From NCBI GenBank assembly GCA_964586315.1, contig CAZPHE010000094.1, positions 1-7,350 on the forward strand: a DNA stretch of 7,350 nucleotides, in the 5' to 3' direction. Positions within the stretch are counted from its first letter, which is position 1. Every line of letters starts with the position of its first letter. The notes under the pieces are model-generated. The model had not been told where the DNA came from. It did no database searches and worked only from the letters and a program-made list of their open reading frames with translations. The position numbers and the translations under genes were made by a program. Source of the stretch: CAZEER01 sp964586315 (GTDB lineage Bacteria > Fidelibacterota > Marinisomatia > Marinisomatales > UBA1611). Shown in pieces: positions 6,942-7,350 of this stretch.

Positions 6942-7350
6942 TTATCTATTATGTATTTATCCAAAGCTAGAATTTTTTCCAATGTTTCTGCAAGGAAAAG
7001 CGCATTTTCGCGTGTCAAAACCAGGGGTGGTTTTATTTTTAGTACATTATAATCAGGACCGTCTGTACTAATTAATATTCCCTTCTCTTTCATGGAATTG
7101 ACGATTTGGGATGCTTCTTTATCTGCTGGGTCTAAAGATTCTAAATCGCGAACCAATTCTATCCCTAAGAATAATCCATGCCCTCTCACATCACCAATTA
7201 TGGAATATTTTTCTTTTAATTCATTTAATAATGATTTCAGATATTTACCAACATCTTTCGCATTTTGCTGCAGTTCATCCTCTTCTATCACATTTAAGAC
7301 CGCATGTCCCACAGCACAGGAAACAGGATTCCCACCAAATGAATTGAAAT
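6938..7350 (-). CDS. AGXT2-like class III aminotransferase / phospho-lyase, C-terminal part (5' end outside window)
   Basis: The frame stays open to the window edge, so this is the last 136 or so residues of a longer protein. The GTG at 7310-7312 is an internal valine, because coding continues upstream with FNSFGGNPVSCAVGHAV, a class III (fold type I) aminotransferase signature. Further on come IIGDVRGHGLFLGIELV and, near the end, ISTDGP followed by NVLKIKPPL. This combination fits AGXT2-like enzymes best, in particular ETNPPL (phosphoethanolamine phospho-lyase) and PHYKPL (5-phosphohydroxylysine phospho-lyase), which release ammonia and phosphate using PLP. The PLP-binding lysine lies upstream and is not visible. 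Bacterial relatives are often fused behind an APH-type kinase and an M23 peptidase domain; whether this one is cannot be seen. The TGA stop overlaps the next gene's ATG. The family call is firm. The substrate is open: ordinary AGXT2-type or omega-aminotransferase activity remains possible. Confidence 0.88.
   Translation of the reverse strand, partial: FNSFGGNPVSCAVGHAVLNVIEEDELQQNAKDVGKYLKSLLNELKEKYSIIGDVRGHGLFLGIELVRDLESLDPADKEASQIVNSMKEKGILISTDGPDYNVLKIKPPLVLTRENALFLAETLEKILALDKYIIDK

Noticed and set aside
6938..7312. Taking the GTG at 7310-7312 as the start of a small 124-residue protein
   Set aside because: Upstream in-frame codons continue the aminotransferase motif FNSFGGNPVSCA without a stop, so this is an internal Val in a truncated larger gene.

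Overview
This window is a tightly packed run of four genes, all on the minus strand, read from high to low coordinates: (1) the C-terminal part of a class III PLP-dependent aminotransferase or phospho-lyase of the AGXT2-like group, cut by the window edge; (2) a membrane-anchored GH2 (LacZ-type) beta-galactosidase; (3) a sodium:solute symporter of the vSGLT type; (4) a secreted GH63/MGH1-like glycosidase. The junctions are a 4-base ATGA overlap, a 3-base gap and a 12-base gap. This is what an operon looks like, with its promoter beyond the right edge. About 190 bases of AT-rich non-coding DNA follow the last gene.

Organism (inference). The DNA is AT-rich, roughly 60% or more A+T by eye. Shine-Dalgarno signals are weak or absent before two of the three visible starts. 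The signal peptides are short, and the LacZ resembles those of the Bacteroidota and related FCB-group bacteria, possibly Marinimicrobia-like. A run of 10 N inside the beta-galactosidase gene shows that this is a scaffolded draft or metagenome assembly.

How the genes may work together. The GH63-like enzyme has a cleavable signal peptide and the GH2 enzyme has an N-terminal membrane segment, so both probably act outside the cytoplasm. The symporter keeps several of the sugar-site residues of vSGLT and could import the released hexose. The aminotransferase belongs to the group that includes the ammonia-lyases for phosphoethanolamine (ETNPPL) and 5-phosphohydroxylysine (PHYKPL). Together, an alpha-glucosidase-like enzyme, a beta-galactosidase, a hexose symporter and a PHYKPL/ETNPPL-like lyase suggest a speculative pathway for glucosyl-galactosyl-hydroxylysine, the glycan unit of collagen. 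The window does not prove this.

The most concrete anomaly is the N gap. The 29 bases on its two sides look like two divergent versions of the same segment, so the gap is probably an assembly artefact that adds about 13 false residues. No RNA gene, CRISPR array or mobile element was seen.
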